From contig NC_083565.1 of NCBI RefSeq assembly GCF_019925205.1, positions 9,901,001-9,965,000 on the forward strand: 64,000 bases of DNA, in the 5' to 3' direction. Below the pieces are notes generated by a model. That model saw only the letters and a program-made list of their open reading frames with translations, was not told the origin of the DNA and ran no database searches. Both the position numbers and the translations under genes were made by a program. Below are positions 35,900 through 47,900 of this stretch, one piece after another (positions within the stretch are counted from its first letter, which is position 1; every line of letters starts with the position of its first letter). The DNA is from Metopolophium dirhodum. Taxonomy: Eukaryota > Arthropoda > Insecta > Hemiptera > Aphididae.

Positions 35900-38800
35900 G
35901 TTAGTAAGTTGATGGTAAGTTCGGTGAAACGTATAGGTAATAATAATTATTTAAGTACGCGATCTCGCGCGTATTGTTGACGGAAATATTACTGAATTCG
36001 CGTATACGGAAATAGACATACTTGAAACAAAAATGTTATGTTACTTGAACGTAAAAACCATTTAACTTCAAGCGACACAATTGGATCGAAATGAACACTT
36101 TAAATTACGGGAAAAAAACAAAATTCAAAAATAATTTACAAGTATAAAATAATAATAATAATAATAATAGAACTAATATACAAAGAAAGCATATATATAG
36201 GTATAGTAATAATAATAATGATCGTATTGGTATAGCGGCGTATAGTTCGCAGGTATATTTAACTCATCCATTACGTATTTACGTCCTATAATAATTACTT
36301 TCAGCGATATCAAGGAGGTTAGTATGGTAACATACTATCATGTGGCCACACCGTAGAACGATGCACATGCACTTCAAATGCAAAAAAGGTTAATCCAGAA
36401 TAGAAACTGCATCCTCTTACCTACTTAATATTATAGATAATAACATAATATATCGCTATACCATATTTATTATATTTTGCGTACGTTATTTTTACATTCT
36501 TTCCGTTCATACATATTAATAATACATATTATGCGTATGAGTTTTATAGTAAAAATCAAACTTTAGTATATTACACATTATATATATAATCCGCAGTTTG
36601 ATATTGTGTCCGTTATGCTTTTATTATGCCCATCTATTGTAGTTATTATTATTAATTTAGATACGTTCACAAAAGGTTATATAGAATTATTAAAAAAGTA
36701 ATGTTGTACCTCGCATGGTTAATCAAACTGAAAAGTATATGATTGAGCTCCTCTATAATATAGTGCTCATGATTCGAACGTAATGTTATTCATGTTTTAC
36801 ACGGCCTAAGCTGATAATAGACCTTGAAAAAAAATGTATCCATTGTGTACTTTTACCATCATACCTAATATTATGTGTTATGTTTGTTGTTGATACGTAC
36901 AGTTTATAGACATGGTCCATGAGCGTAATTACTTGGCATGGTAATAAGTTATATTGCTAATAAGGTAATAACTATATTATAATGACCAGTTCGACTTATC
37001 TCTGGTCAGGCGCAGGTTACCTCATTTCGAGTGTAAGAAGTTCAATCGTAGATGAAAGTCTGGTGTTTTAGATTCTGTGAAGAGCGAGGAAGCTAGTGAT
37101 TTTATAATGGTTTTTTTTTATTTATTTTTTTTTTTTATCTTGTATACAAAATTTTTGACAGAAAGAATGCTTTAATTTCAACATATAGTATCTAATCTTT
37201 TAGAAAATTTGATTAATCTGATTTCTACCAGAAGAAATATATTTTAGAAAATTGAATATCAGGATGGTACTTTAAAGAGGTAATTTTTTGATTTTCTCAA
37301 TAGTTATTTAATGCCACAGGAAAAACCACCGACAAATTACGAAAACCCGCTGAAAATGGGATTTCCGCTCCGAATCGTTTTTCCTATAGGAAACAATTGT
37401 TTATAAACAATGATATTATATCATTAAATTCAAGTTAAATACAATCCATTATACATTGACCCACTTGTAACCTACAACTGTACAGACCTTTATGTTACCT
37501 TTATGTACATCCACTCACCCACTTGTTTTAGTAGTAAATTTAATATTTATAATTAATTGATAATTATTATCAACACCGTAACTACATCACTTTATGCCCA
37601 AAACAATCTCACAGAAAAATGGACCGAACACAGGCTTATGTAGCTAAATTGCCTATCCAAGACGCCGTGTTCATTTATCTATTTTTATTTTGGTATTTGA
37701 ATAATATACGTAATATTATTTATTACAATATGTTGTCATGGTTTTGTAATAAATTAAAAAAACAAATGTTATATGTGGTTGATAGAATCTGATCAAGGTT
37801 TTGGCCACTTTCAAATATGCAATTTATTTTACAATAGAGTGATACGTAGATTTTACAGATTTAAATTGTAGGTATTAGGTAGATACAAATTAACTAGGTA
37901 ACAGATATGAATTGTATTTATTAGTTTTACTTAAATATAATTTTGTAATAACAATTATTGTATTAGTTTCATATGTAACAAAATTATTTGTAAATTACAA
38001 ATAAAATTATCGATATAACAGATAATAAAAGTACCTAAGACCCAGATGTAGTGACGGCGGAAACTTTATTGCTGGTGAGATAAAATAATTTGTGGACAGG
38101 AGGGTTACCCCACTTGATAAACCATGATTTTTTTTATTCCACACAAAATAAATAATTCCTTTAATTACAATTCAAAATGTTTGTTTGTTTTTTTTTAACA
38201 CAAATCATACAGAACCTAAATAGTTGGTAAAATGTAGAAACATTGAAAAATTGGAATCAATCGTAAATTTTGTTTTACCTACTAATAATTTATTATCAGA
38301 TTGGATTACATTTTTTGAACCAAAAATTATCAATTATCATGGAAATCACTTTCATTTGACAAAAAATATCAATGTCTTATGTGGTACATGTTTATATTGT
38401 TTACTGGGATGATTGTTTGGTGTTAAAGTGAATTGGGCTTACTATTATGTGAAGGGCTATTGAAGAATGTTCATTTTCAAATTAATCGATTCAATTATTA
38501 AAAGTGGTTTTAGTTATGAACATTTTCAATTTTGTACGATAGGCAAAACTTTTAACTTATTAGTCCTCTACCGGCTTTTCCATCAGCTAAATAAATTATT
38601 TTGGTTGTATCAAATTATTCAATAAAACATTGAATCTTTGGTATAACGTACCTAACATAATATAGGTACGAGTGTACGGCCGTACCTAGACGCTATATCT
38701 AGGTTCTAGATGGTATAGGACTTGTAACGAGACATAACTATCTCATTAGTCATTACTCATTACTGTTCACTAACAAAAAACACGACGTATTTACTTATTA

Positions 38801-39060
38801 TTTTTGTCTTTTAGTTTATCTAATTTTGTATGATTAAATTATGTTTCCTTTATGCCCAAATAATTATTAAATACAAATAATGTAGAACTCAATTTTATTT
38901 TAACGACAAATACTTTTATTAATACAATGTTGACTTTGTAGATGGGTAGCAATAAATTATAAATTATATTAAGTAATATTAGCAAGGTATAATTATTATT
39001 ACACAATGTAGGTATTAACTGTACATTCAGGTTTACATGCTTTTAGGTGAATAATTATAA
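35900..39060. other. AT-rich intergenic DNA around the inverted family C copy
   Basis: Apart from the family C element at 37065-37534 and an (AAT)n tract at 36149-36170, I see no gene, RNA or clear regulatory element. Confidence 0.4.
37065..37534 (-). mobile_element. Repeat family C, inverted copy
   Basis: Read on the minus strand it starts ACAAGTGGGTGAGTGGATGT and GTAGGTTACAAGTGGGTCAA, has AAAAACGATTCGGAGCGGAA, and ends with AGAATCTAAAA. Its interior (ACCTCTTTAAAGTACCATCC and the segment GTAATTTGTCGGTGGTTTTT) is nearly identical to the copy at 61733-62176 and different from the long copy at 15388. Confidence 0.7.
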
Positions 39061-39073
39061 GATTGCAATGATA

Positions 39074-39115
39074 GATGTAAGATGTAAGATGTAAGATAAG
39101 ATGTAAGATGTAAGC
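39074..39115 (+). repeat. GATGTAA heptamer tandem repeat
   Basis: Five GATGTAA units and one short GATAA unit stand directly upstream of the decayed TGS1-like fragment. Confidence 0.85.
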
Positions 39116-39137
39116 TGTATTGTTGATTCATCAATAC

Positions 39138-39620
39138 GATGCTGGGTGGACTTGAGGACTTCCCATGTTCAACGACCGTCGTCGACCCGTTTTGTGGCGC
39201 AGCGGAAACTTCTTACAGCTGACTGTTCGACAAGACGACACTGTAATATTATTTGAAAATATTGTTTCTATTTAATAGTAATATTATATTATATTATAAT
39301 AAATATTAAGTACCTATATTATTAGTTTCTAATAATTGGGATGTCATTTTTGAAGGTATTGACCCGGACAAAATGATGGTGGCCAGCGCTATGCCACGAT
39401 TTATGGCGTACCTATCTGAAGAAATTCTTGGAGACTTTTTCAAACTGGCAAATCAGATAAACAGTGACGTGATCGTTACTTCGCCATCATGGGGTGGACC
39501 AGAATACACAAAAATGTAGGTCATCGGGCTGTCAGCTGTATGTATGATAAAGTTCCAGGAAGTGGGAATTACAATATCCCCTAAAATTCTGTTACATCTC
39601 AACCTTAATAAAAAATAAAG
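39138..39620 (+). pseudogene. Decayed TGS1-like methyltransferase fragment
   Basis: Trimethylguanosine synthases convert m7G caps of snRNAs and snoRNAs to the trimethyl form. Two exon-like blocks are visible. The first (about 39172-39236) reads TTVVDPFCGA, the SAM-binding motif I, then degenerates with TGA. The second (about 39355-39617) reads GIDPDKM, GDFFKLANQINSDVIVTSPS and WGGPEYTKM followed by TAG, and later TAA. The catalytic SPPWGGP motif is SPSWGGP here. AT-rich DNA at the position of the intron in the minus-strand copy (40565-40794) separates the blocks, so this arose by DNA duplication, not by retroposition. It cannot encode an enzyme. Confidence 0.85.
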
Positions 39621-40103
39621 AATGATAAGAAAATGGCAACGGAATTGGCCTACAAATCTGAAAATGCGTTCATGGACAGATAACTTCTCAACGTAATATT
39701 ATGGCTAGTCCAATAATAATTTTTCCGTATGTACATCAGACCGATGCGCGACGGCTGCTCACCAACGTATCGACATCCATCAGATAACTTTGGTACGTCT
39801 TCAAACAATACCGCTCATTCTTGCGGAATGCTAAAGAAAATTAATTTATTAGATAAATATTATACTATAACAGTTTTTAAATATAGACGTTTTCAACTCA
39901 CAGTTATACAGTTGGATGTTGATAGGTTTGGGAGCGACGTCTGGTACGGAATTGTTCTAATGAATTCAAACATAAATAATACATTATTATAATATTGTTA
40001 TGTATATTAAATTCATTAAGTATAGGTACTATATTAATAATATAGTCTATTAATTATTTTTTTAATATACTTTTATTGAATCAAATACACAATGACTTAT
40101 AAC

Positions 40104-41863
40104 TTACATTATTGGACCGGACATACAGCAACGTCGAGTTGAGGTACCTGCAGTGTCCACAAACACATTTTCGATTTTTCCAAGGCTGGCACCAACTCCA
40201 TTGCACATTTTCCAACGCTATAGACATTTAAAATATAAATTATAGTTCCACATAAATAATAATATAATTATATTTAAGCTAAATGATGTACAAACCTCAT
40301 TTTTATCAAGGTTTTTTGGAAGATCTAACAGTATTTTTGGGGCAATCGGTTTCCCCACTTCCAGAATCTTATCCATGCACAAAGCTAACGGCCCGATTTT
40401 GTTGTATTCTGGCCCGCCCCATGGCGGCGATGTGACTATAACGTCACCCTTTATCTGATTTGCCAATTTGAAGAAGTCTCCGACAACGAACTTGATCTTA
40501 TCCAGTACGCTATAAATCGCGGCATTTTCCTTGGCCATCACTATCTTGTCGGCGTCAATATCTACTGTAATGACTATTACAAACATAAAATATTACAATT
40601 ATTAAAAGCTGCAGATAGTAGGTAGTACCTACTTAATATATTATTATAATACAATCTAATATAATATATAGGTAGGTACATTACAGACAGTTATTACATT
40701 TCGGTAATTACCAATTAAATAGAAATAATATGTTCACATTTTATTTCCACGGAAACGGTTTTATTTATTTTTAATACAAAAAATATTTCAGTACCTTTGT
40801 CGAACAGTCGGGCAAGCTGGATTATGTTTCCGCCGTCGCCGCAAAACGGGTCCCACAGCCACTTTCACCCGGCCACACTTTTCTGCCATATAGACGCTGA
40901 GTGACAAAAAAACGATTATAATATATATAATTTTTATTTTCAACACGATATGATACGTATACATAATATATAAATGTTTTTTTTACATACCCTGGTCCGT
41001 CAGAATGCTTTGGTCGAATTTCGAAAATCAGACATGTCTCTTCTTCCAATATTTATATGTGCTTGGTCTGTGGGCAATATAAAAAAAACATTAATTAATT
41101 TCTGATTATACCTATAAGTAAATGCACGTACGTGTCGATCCACGCGACTGAAGCCTTCTTGACGCTGCTGAGGGGCAGCGGAATGCCGTTTTCCGTGGTC
41201 TGCACGGGTGCCGAGTTCTTCGCACTGTCCGGTAGCGCAGCCGTGGTGTCCACGACGTGGATCGGATCTCCGGCGGCAGACTTCAGCGGCGTCTGCTCTT
41301 CGGGTCGGCTGGAGGGTCCGATAAACTCCACCGCCATAAACATCCCGATGCCGACGGACTGAGCGACGAACCAAATGCCTAAGGCCAGTGTCGCCGTCGC
41401 CCGTCTTGCGCTATCCGACGCGACGGACACGCAACGCGACGCTATCTCCCCGTCTACCGCAACGGCGGCTGCCGGCACACGTCTTCCCAATGCCCGTTGC
41501 ACTGCAGGACTCCTAACGATGTTGGCGATGAACGCAGTCATCGCGAGTCCTGCGCACAACAGGCAGAGCAGCAACGCCAAGGAGCGCACAGCCAAAGTTC
41601 CGATCGCGGTGACGACCAGCATCGAGGTCACTCTGACAACAGCTGCAGCGAGATTGTTGTCCTGCAATAGAATAAACATTGAAGTCAATTCATAGTTCAT
41701 TCGTTGACGAACGCGTGACACACACACACACACGGGAGGCTTGCAGCAGCTTTTTTCTATATAATATCAAATCATACTTACGTATTCTGCGATGCACCAT
41801 GCGGCTAACGTTTTCTGTACCCCCGTGTAACCGTATCGTCAAGTTTTCTGGTGCACACGTCAT
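40104..41863 (-). pseudogene. TGS1-like cap methyltransferase gene with unusual N-terminus, interrupted
   Basis: Six exons on the minus strand: 41863-41782, 41661-41132, 41067-40991, 40896-40795, 40564-40296, 40217-40104, all with GT-AG sites. Exons 2-6 share one frame. Exon 3 has KYWKKRH and FSKFDQ, as in the TGS1 N-terminal lobe. Exon 4 has WLWDPFCGDGGNIIQLARLF (SAM motif I). Exon 5 has VDIDADKI, VGDFFKLANQI and the catalytic SPPWGGPEY. Exon 2 codes for about 176 residues with two hydrophobic stretches (about residues 35-75 and 120-145) and a Ser/Pro linker; this is not a known part of TGS1. Lesions: TGA in exon 3 after KKRHV, TGA in exon 4 after SVAG, and a one-base excess in exon 1 at a G5 run (41820-41824). 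The two stops could each come from CGA. It is either a recent pseudogene or a copy with sequence errors. Identity of the methyltransferase part is firm. Confidence 0.8.
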
Positions 41864-42044
41864 GACTATTGAAAACTTTAAGCAAAAAACAGAAAAAAAC
41901 TTAAGCAATATGAACTAAGTAACTAAAGCAAATCTAATTTATCTTAAACTAACACGAAAAATTACAAAAAATAACAACAGAATACTTTGCACTAGAGAAA
42001 GAAAGCGATGGGGGTTTTCGAAGAGCAAGCTCGGCGTTATAATG

Positions 42045-42065
42045 TTAGAGCGTATATATAAGCGG
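42045..42065. promoter_or_regulatory. TATA-type element upstream of the TGS1-like gene
   Basis: TATATATAAG at 42053-42062 reads as a TATA box on either strand (CTTATATATA on the minus strand). For the minus-strand TGS1-like gene it would put the start near 42025, about 160 bases before the ATG at 41863. A plus-strand use has no gene to serve. Confidence 0.3.
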
Positions 42066-42191
42066 CTTGGCGTCTAAGAAACAAACGTCAAATTTTCTCG
42101 TGTGTTTACGCCTTTTATAGGAAAAATTTTGGCAGCACACACCATTGATAACAAACGTGACCGTTTATATAGAGCCGGTACGGGAATTTTT

Positions 42192-42500
42192 TTACGAGGA
42201 AAAAATCATTATTATATATTGGAAAATATTTCCAGTTGCAACCAATTCGCAATAACCACCGTAGACAGTAGGATGGACCATTTCACGAACATAAGCCTCA
42301 GCAGTGGAAAAGTTGTCACCATTTGAATTGTAAGACATAGTAATAAAGTTATTCCAATAATTATTATCAGACACATACGAAACAATTGTATTTCGGATCT
42401 CCTGACATCTTTCTTGAGTGTTAAACAAATGAAATGATATTGAACGGAAAAGGCAGGCACCATCACCGATAATTGGTACAACTATTTGAGGTGTCAACAT
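42192..42500 (-). pseudogene. Truncated OTU-like cysteine protease fragment
   Basis: A 102-codon frame from ATG at 42500 begins with VVPIIGDGACLFRSISFHLF. This is the OTU signature with catalytic Asp and Cys in GDGAC (residues 13 and 16), followed by the usual helix (QEIRNTIVSYV) and a GGYCELVA block. It stops before the final catalytic His segment, so it would be inactive as it stands. OTU domains cut ubiquitin chains; in insect genomes many are carried by mobile elements, so this could be a transposon relic. It lies about 330 bp upstream of the TGS1-like start, same strand. Confidence 0.6.
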
Positions 42501-42677
42501 TCAATTGACAAAAATGTCTTCAATCGACGACATTTTTAAAAAAAATATTCAAACAATTAAATTGAATAAATATAATATTTTAAATAATTTTCCAACGTGT
42601 TCCGGGTAATCTTTATACATAAAATGTGATATACCTACGTATAATGTACAGCTGGAGGCTCACGGCTTATTTTTCAC

Positions 42678-42902
42678 TAAAAATATATTACGTATCATAA
42701 TAATAGATATATTGGTCAATATTTTACGTCGTAAGTTTAGCGGTTGCAGCCGTGCTATATATTACTAAAAGACATACAATGTATGATGAATAATGTAATA
42801 AAAATATATAACGTATTGTAATAATAGGTATATTTGTGTGTTAATATTTTACGTCATATATTTAGCGGTTGAAGCCGTGTTAGTTAAATACATATAATGT
42901 GT
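42678..42902 (+). repeat. Tandem duplication, two units of about 122 bp
   Basis: Unit 1 (42678-42799) and unit 2 (42800-42902 and on) share AAAAATATAT(T/A)ACGTAT, AATATTTTACGTC and TTTAGCGGTTG(C/A)AGCCGTG in the same order. No coding frame is conserved. Confidence 0.75.
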
Positions 42903-44284
42903 ATCAGAACGTATCAGTAGAGCAGTAAGCCTCGTGACTCGTGAGTAAGTCAGTAGACAATTAGTGAACTGTCGTAAAGACTGTGAATAGTGTAAAATAT
43001 GGCGTAAATGATATAGGAAACGCCGCGACATCATGGTGGATCGTAACACGTTTATCGCATATCGCTAAGAAATGTATTATTATTTTTCGATAATGCAATA
43101 TTTGTTTAATTTGTAGTTGATGTTTTCCATACAACTCATAAATATAGCCTCGGAACAATATTCATATCTACACGCCGATAAAATACACACACAAAATAAG
43201 GCCAGAGTCCAGGTAGATGGAAACCCTCGGGCCGCCGCGCCGTGCCTTACATTATTTCCTGTTATCGGTCGACTGCTATTGTCATTATTATATCAATATA
43301 GATATACAAATAAAAAATTATTTTTACCGATTTCAACCCTTTAAAATCAAAATTTTGATAAATCCTTTATTAGTGCCCGATGAAATTATTATAAAAATCT
43401 ATCCTCGAAATTTCAAGTCGATAACTCAAATAGGTTCGGCTCTGCGTTGATTATTGGTAAAGTACACTTTCCTTTATATATAGAGAAGATTATTATTCTC
43501 ATAATAAATTGATGTGACAATGCTATTTTGCAGAGGTTAGGTTAAAAATAGGTGAATAATATTTAGATAGGTAGGTACCTGCTTCCCTATAAAATAATAA
43601 AGATGGAATTTCTATAGCATATACCATAGTCTAACATTTGTTATCACTTATCACTTATCAGGTATACATACAAGATTTATTCAATGCTCAACGAAATTCA
43701 GATAGGTACTCGGCATCGACGGCATCTATATAGCGATGGAATGATAAAAGTGGTTTTAGATTTAAAAGCTGTGTGGTTGTAAATAATATAACATTATTGT
43801 TGTCGTTAATTCACGCAGATAAATCTTTGGAAATGTATACTCATATAGTCATATATTATAATAAGCCACGTCTTATTTTAGTTGGACAGGAGAAGAATAT
43901 TAATTAATAACAGCTAGCACTTAGAAACACGTCATGTTGATTTAGGCAAGTGTATGTTTCTATAATTATGCACTTCCGCAAATTCGGGGTTTTTTTTATA
44001 TTTTAATTAAAATACTAATAAATGTATACTTATCATTACGTCTTGTTAAAAATAATAATAATAATAATAAAATCGTATTCACATAACGTTTGAAAACGCA
44101 TTACTATGTTTCAATGTTTGAAAAATAACAAACAAATCGTATTCGAATTTTTGCAAATTATTTTTCTGTCGAAAAATACAGAATAAATTCTTATCAATGT
44201 AGTTTATTGCAATTTCGCGATTCACGTGATATTACATAATAATATTACCGCGTTCCGTTTGTCGTTCTTATCAACTTATTTTGA

Positions 44285-44900
44285 AACCCAACCGGGCAGA
44301 CTCACGTAATAGTTAAGCACGAACCGGACGTTAAAGTTCTAAACAAGGAGGGCATATAATATTTTCAGTTCTAAGTAAAGTTATAACTCGCGTTTAAATG
44401 ACATTGCGACCGACGGCTATAGGTTGTCACTCACTCATCTGGGCCGTAGTAAGACCCGCCCGGGCAGACTTACGCGACACAGGTTTCGAGGTGTCCCACA
44501 TGAACTCGAGCGAACGGTTTTAAGCCGGTCAATGGTACAATAGTTGAAGAATTCCGGCATTGTATCGATCGGCTTTTACGTCGCATTCCATGGGGCAATA
44601 GTTGGAGTAGTCTGGCATTGCACCGTTTGCCAACCTTCGCTTGAATATCCTCGACCCTGTCCGTCGACAATGCGTCGGTCGCCGTGGCCGTTCTATGTCT
44701 TCGTCGTTAAAAATTAATTTCTATACCTCATCTCCCTGTAAACATCGACTCGGGAGTCGGGACTCCCAAACACATGCAGCCACTTGGACGCACGCACCAC
44801 GCGTATTGTTTGTTTGGCCGACAGACCCGCGGAGAAGCGAATTGCACAAAATTGCACCCTTAAGAGGTGCGTTGAACTTGAAATATTAGAAAGAAATATA
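44285..44900. other. GC-rich segment with internal repeats
   Basis: CCGGGCAGACT(C/T)ACG occurs twice (44290, 44460). A unit of about 60 bp with CAATAGTTG(A/G)AG and TCTGGCATTG-like ends occurs twice (44530 and 44590). Short open frames exist on both strands, none with recognisable domains. It could be a decayed repeat or a regulatory island. Confidence 0.3.
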
Positions 44901-44999
44901 CCGGTACGTCTTCGCGTGCCGTTTACCCATATCGCAATAGCGACTGTAAATAATATAATATTGTTTACCAAACACCTTTTCGTGTTTGAATTTACGGGA

Positions 45000-47900
45000 G
45001 ATATTATGATGAAGTATCTACTCTGCGCATATACGTGACACGGACTGAACTTTGGAGATGACTAGACAAAGCTTCTGGTCCGACGGAACGTATAGCTGCT
45101 GTGACAATGCCCTTCACGTCACCTAACCTAACCTAACTGAATTCGACAATAATTCGTCGTTGGATTTACACCCACATGCAGCCGACAGCTATAAATTATG
45201 TATCTTATTTATTTGCAGGTTGTATTTATTGTCAATTATTTTTCGAATCGTATGCAACATTTTTATGTTTTTCATAAGTTATTTACTCGTTTATAATTTA
45301 TTAATATATTGTTTAAATGTTCATATTTATAAATGTATAATTTATCGATTAATACACGACCATATTCTGTTTCAAAGTTGGCGCAGATCATTGCAAAAAA
45401 CACCTTAGTAAGTATATATACCTATTGTATAAAATACATCACACGAAAAAAATTATCAATTTATAGTTGACATGTATCAGTAAATGTACTGAATGTTTGT
45501 AGATAAGTACTAGTAACAGTAATAAGTTTTAATTAAAATCGGATAAAAATAAATTTATCGGCATGCCAATTTAATTAAATCTACTGAATGGTGCACGAAA
45601 ATAGCAAGTATTTTTATGTAATTATATACATTTATAAATAATTCTAATAAAGCAAAAGATCGAATAAAATATTATTTAAGACAATTATTACCATGTTTTT
45701 CGGCGTTTTAAGCAAATTCCAAAGACTTGTTTATTTGGAATATCTACCAATTAAGAGCAACTGACGGTTAGTGTCAAAGTATATTGTATTTCGTCTAACA
45801 ATAACCATCATGCGGTTATAATGTGTTGTAGACTTGCATAAACTATTTTACCATAATATCTACCTACGCGAAAATTAATAATTTGAGTATCTTATGGAAT
45901 GATAACAATTTTTTCATGTTTTTAATATTTATATATGTCCGTATGCATGCATTTAAACCGTTACCTATACTATTATTTGCTGCGGATTTTATTTTAAGTC
46001 TTAACAGGTATCTATACAATTATAACTGTGACGTGTTATTATTAAACCGTATTATAAAATAATTTATATTTTATATTAGGTACCCATAAAATAATATATA
46101 CAAGGTGGTTCGCCGTGTGCTCTAAGATCTTGTTTATTCATTTTATATGACACTGTAGACCACCGTGTTTTCTTGTTTACTACTTTACTCATTTTACTAT
46201 TTTAGATGACACGGGAAATTAGGAAACCACTATGGGATCCAGCCTGTAAAAAGCCATTTATCAGCTATCACACATTCACGCGTATCACTCATGAAAATAT
46301 GTTTAATAATTGTAATCGAATATTATGGTATGTAATATTCTCATTGATTAAATTATAATTTAGAAAAATTACTTTTAACTTTATTTATAATCAATGACAG
46401 TTGATGCTTGGTATATCTTAATTTTCATACGATTAACGTTCGTGCAGTTTTATTGATTTTGTACATATCGATTCGTCCGTCTGTTCGATCGGGGAGAAAT
46501 TAATATTACATCACACTTGGCCATAAATAATAACGCGTACACCACTGTTTAGTATGCAAAGTGAATAATCACCGTGCCACGATATTCGAGCCAGAATGTC
46601 TGCGAATAGAAAAACCGTATCAGAGTAGTTTCTGAATCGAAAACGTGTTCGTCATTAATTATATTAAAATGTGGGTAAGTTGACGAAAAATATAATTACC
46701 TTGACCTAGTAAAGTGATGTCAACTTTGAGGACGTTTAACGTTATGCTATAAGTTTAAATTAGTTAACAAACAACAAAGATGATATTATCGAGAAAAATA
46801 CTAACGTAACTCAGTTAAAATATTACATTTTTGAATATTCATATATTTTTGCATACCTATGTCCTAAATATCTTTTGTTAAAATGTTTTTGCTGAAGGCA
46901 TATAAACTAGTTTAAACTACTTAAATAAAATTGATAACTTTTAAACTTTAAAGTTAGATACCTACATTCCTATATTTAGTGATGATCAATACCTATAGTT
47001 CGATATTCAACTGTAGATATGAGAAAGATGTAAAAATGATTGTGAATTCCTGAGAAATGCATTTGGAATTCTTCACACTCCTAGAAATTGACTCGCGGAA
47101 ATTCAGATCTAATGACCTAGCGTTGTTAAAATGACTGTTTATGGCTACAGTGGCACCGTTGCGTTTATTATTATAAATAATAAAATATTATGGTAATAGT
47201 ACCTATGCCGGGGGTACTGTGCAGTTCCTTAGACCCGATCGGGTTTTCCGGGTTACGAGAGTTAATAGTATAACCGTTAAATAGAGGTCGCCTGACCAAA
47301 ATGGTTTGGCACGATGATAAGTTTGCGGACGGGCGAACGAAGTTTCGCGCGTGCGCACACCACACCGGGCAAATAAGCGATGGAGACGTGCTCAAGTTTT
47401 GCCAAACAAAACGCGCCGGCGGAGAAATTGAAGGCAAGTCGTTTGCCAAAGTTCTTTTGATACATACCAACCGGAGTACATTGTACGGAGCTTATTGACG
47501 TAATCGCATTTTCCACTCGACTTTTCCCATTGCAGGGGACGTCGTATACTTTTCTCTTTCGAAAAAAACATAGACTATAATACGTTATTAACAACATATC
47601 AGGGAATGATAGGCGGATAAAATATAAGCGCTCGGTGCAAGTTTTACTTTTTGTTACAATAATAATATGGTCATTTATAGATTGCCGAGGAGCGTGCCCG
47701 ACGTATTAATACTGTACAGAGTCAATATTATTGTTTTAGACGTTTTAATTGAGTTATAGAAAACAACCATGTATTGCATGAACATATCAGCTGTATTGTA
47801 CGCTTTTATAATTCATGCATAATTAATAATATCATAATATAAGCACAATAATAAACGAGTAAACGAAACTGGAATGGCTAACGAGTAAATATTATAATAT

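Noticed and set aside
41132..41695. Plus-strand frames opposite exon 2 of the TGS1-like gene (41132-41362, 41375-41695)
   Set aside because: The minus-strand frame is longer, and its splice phases join correctly to methyltransferase exons, so these are shadows.
47171..47597. Overlapping frames on both strands (for example 47171-47470 minus)
   Set aside because: GC-richer patch with no domain, no splice-compatible neighbours, and frames open on both strands.
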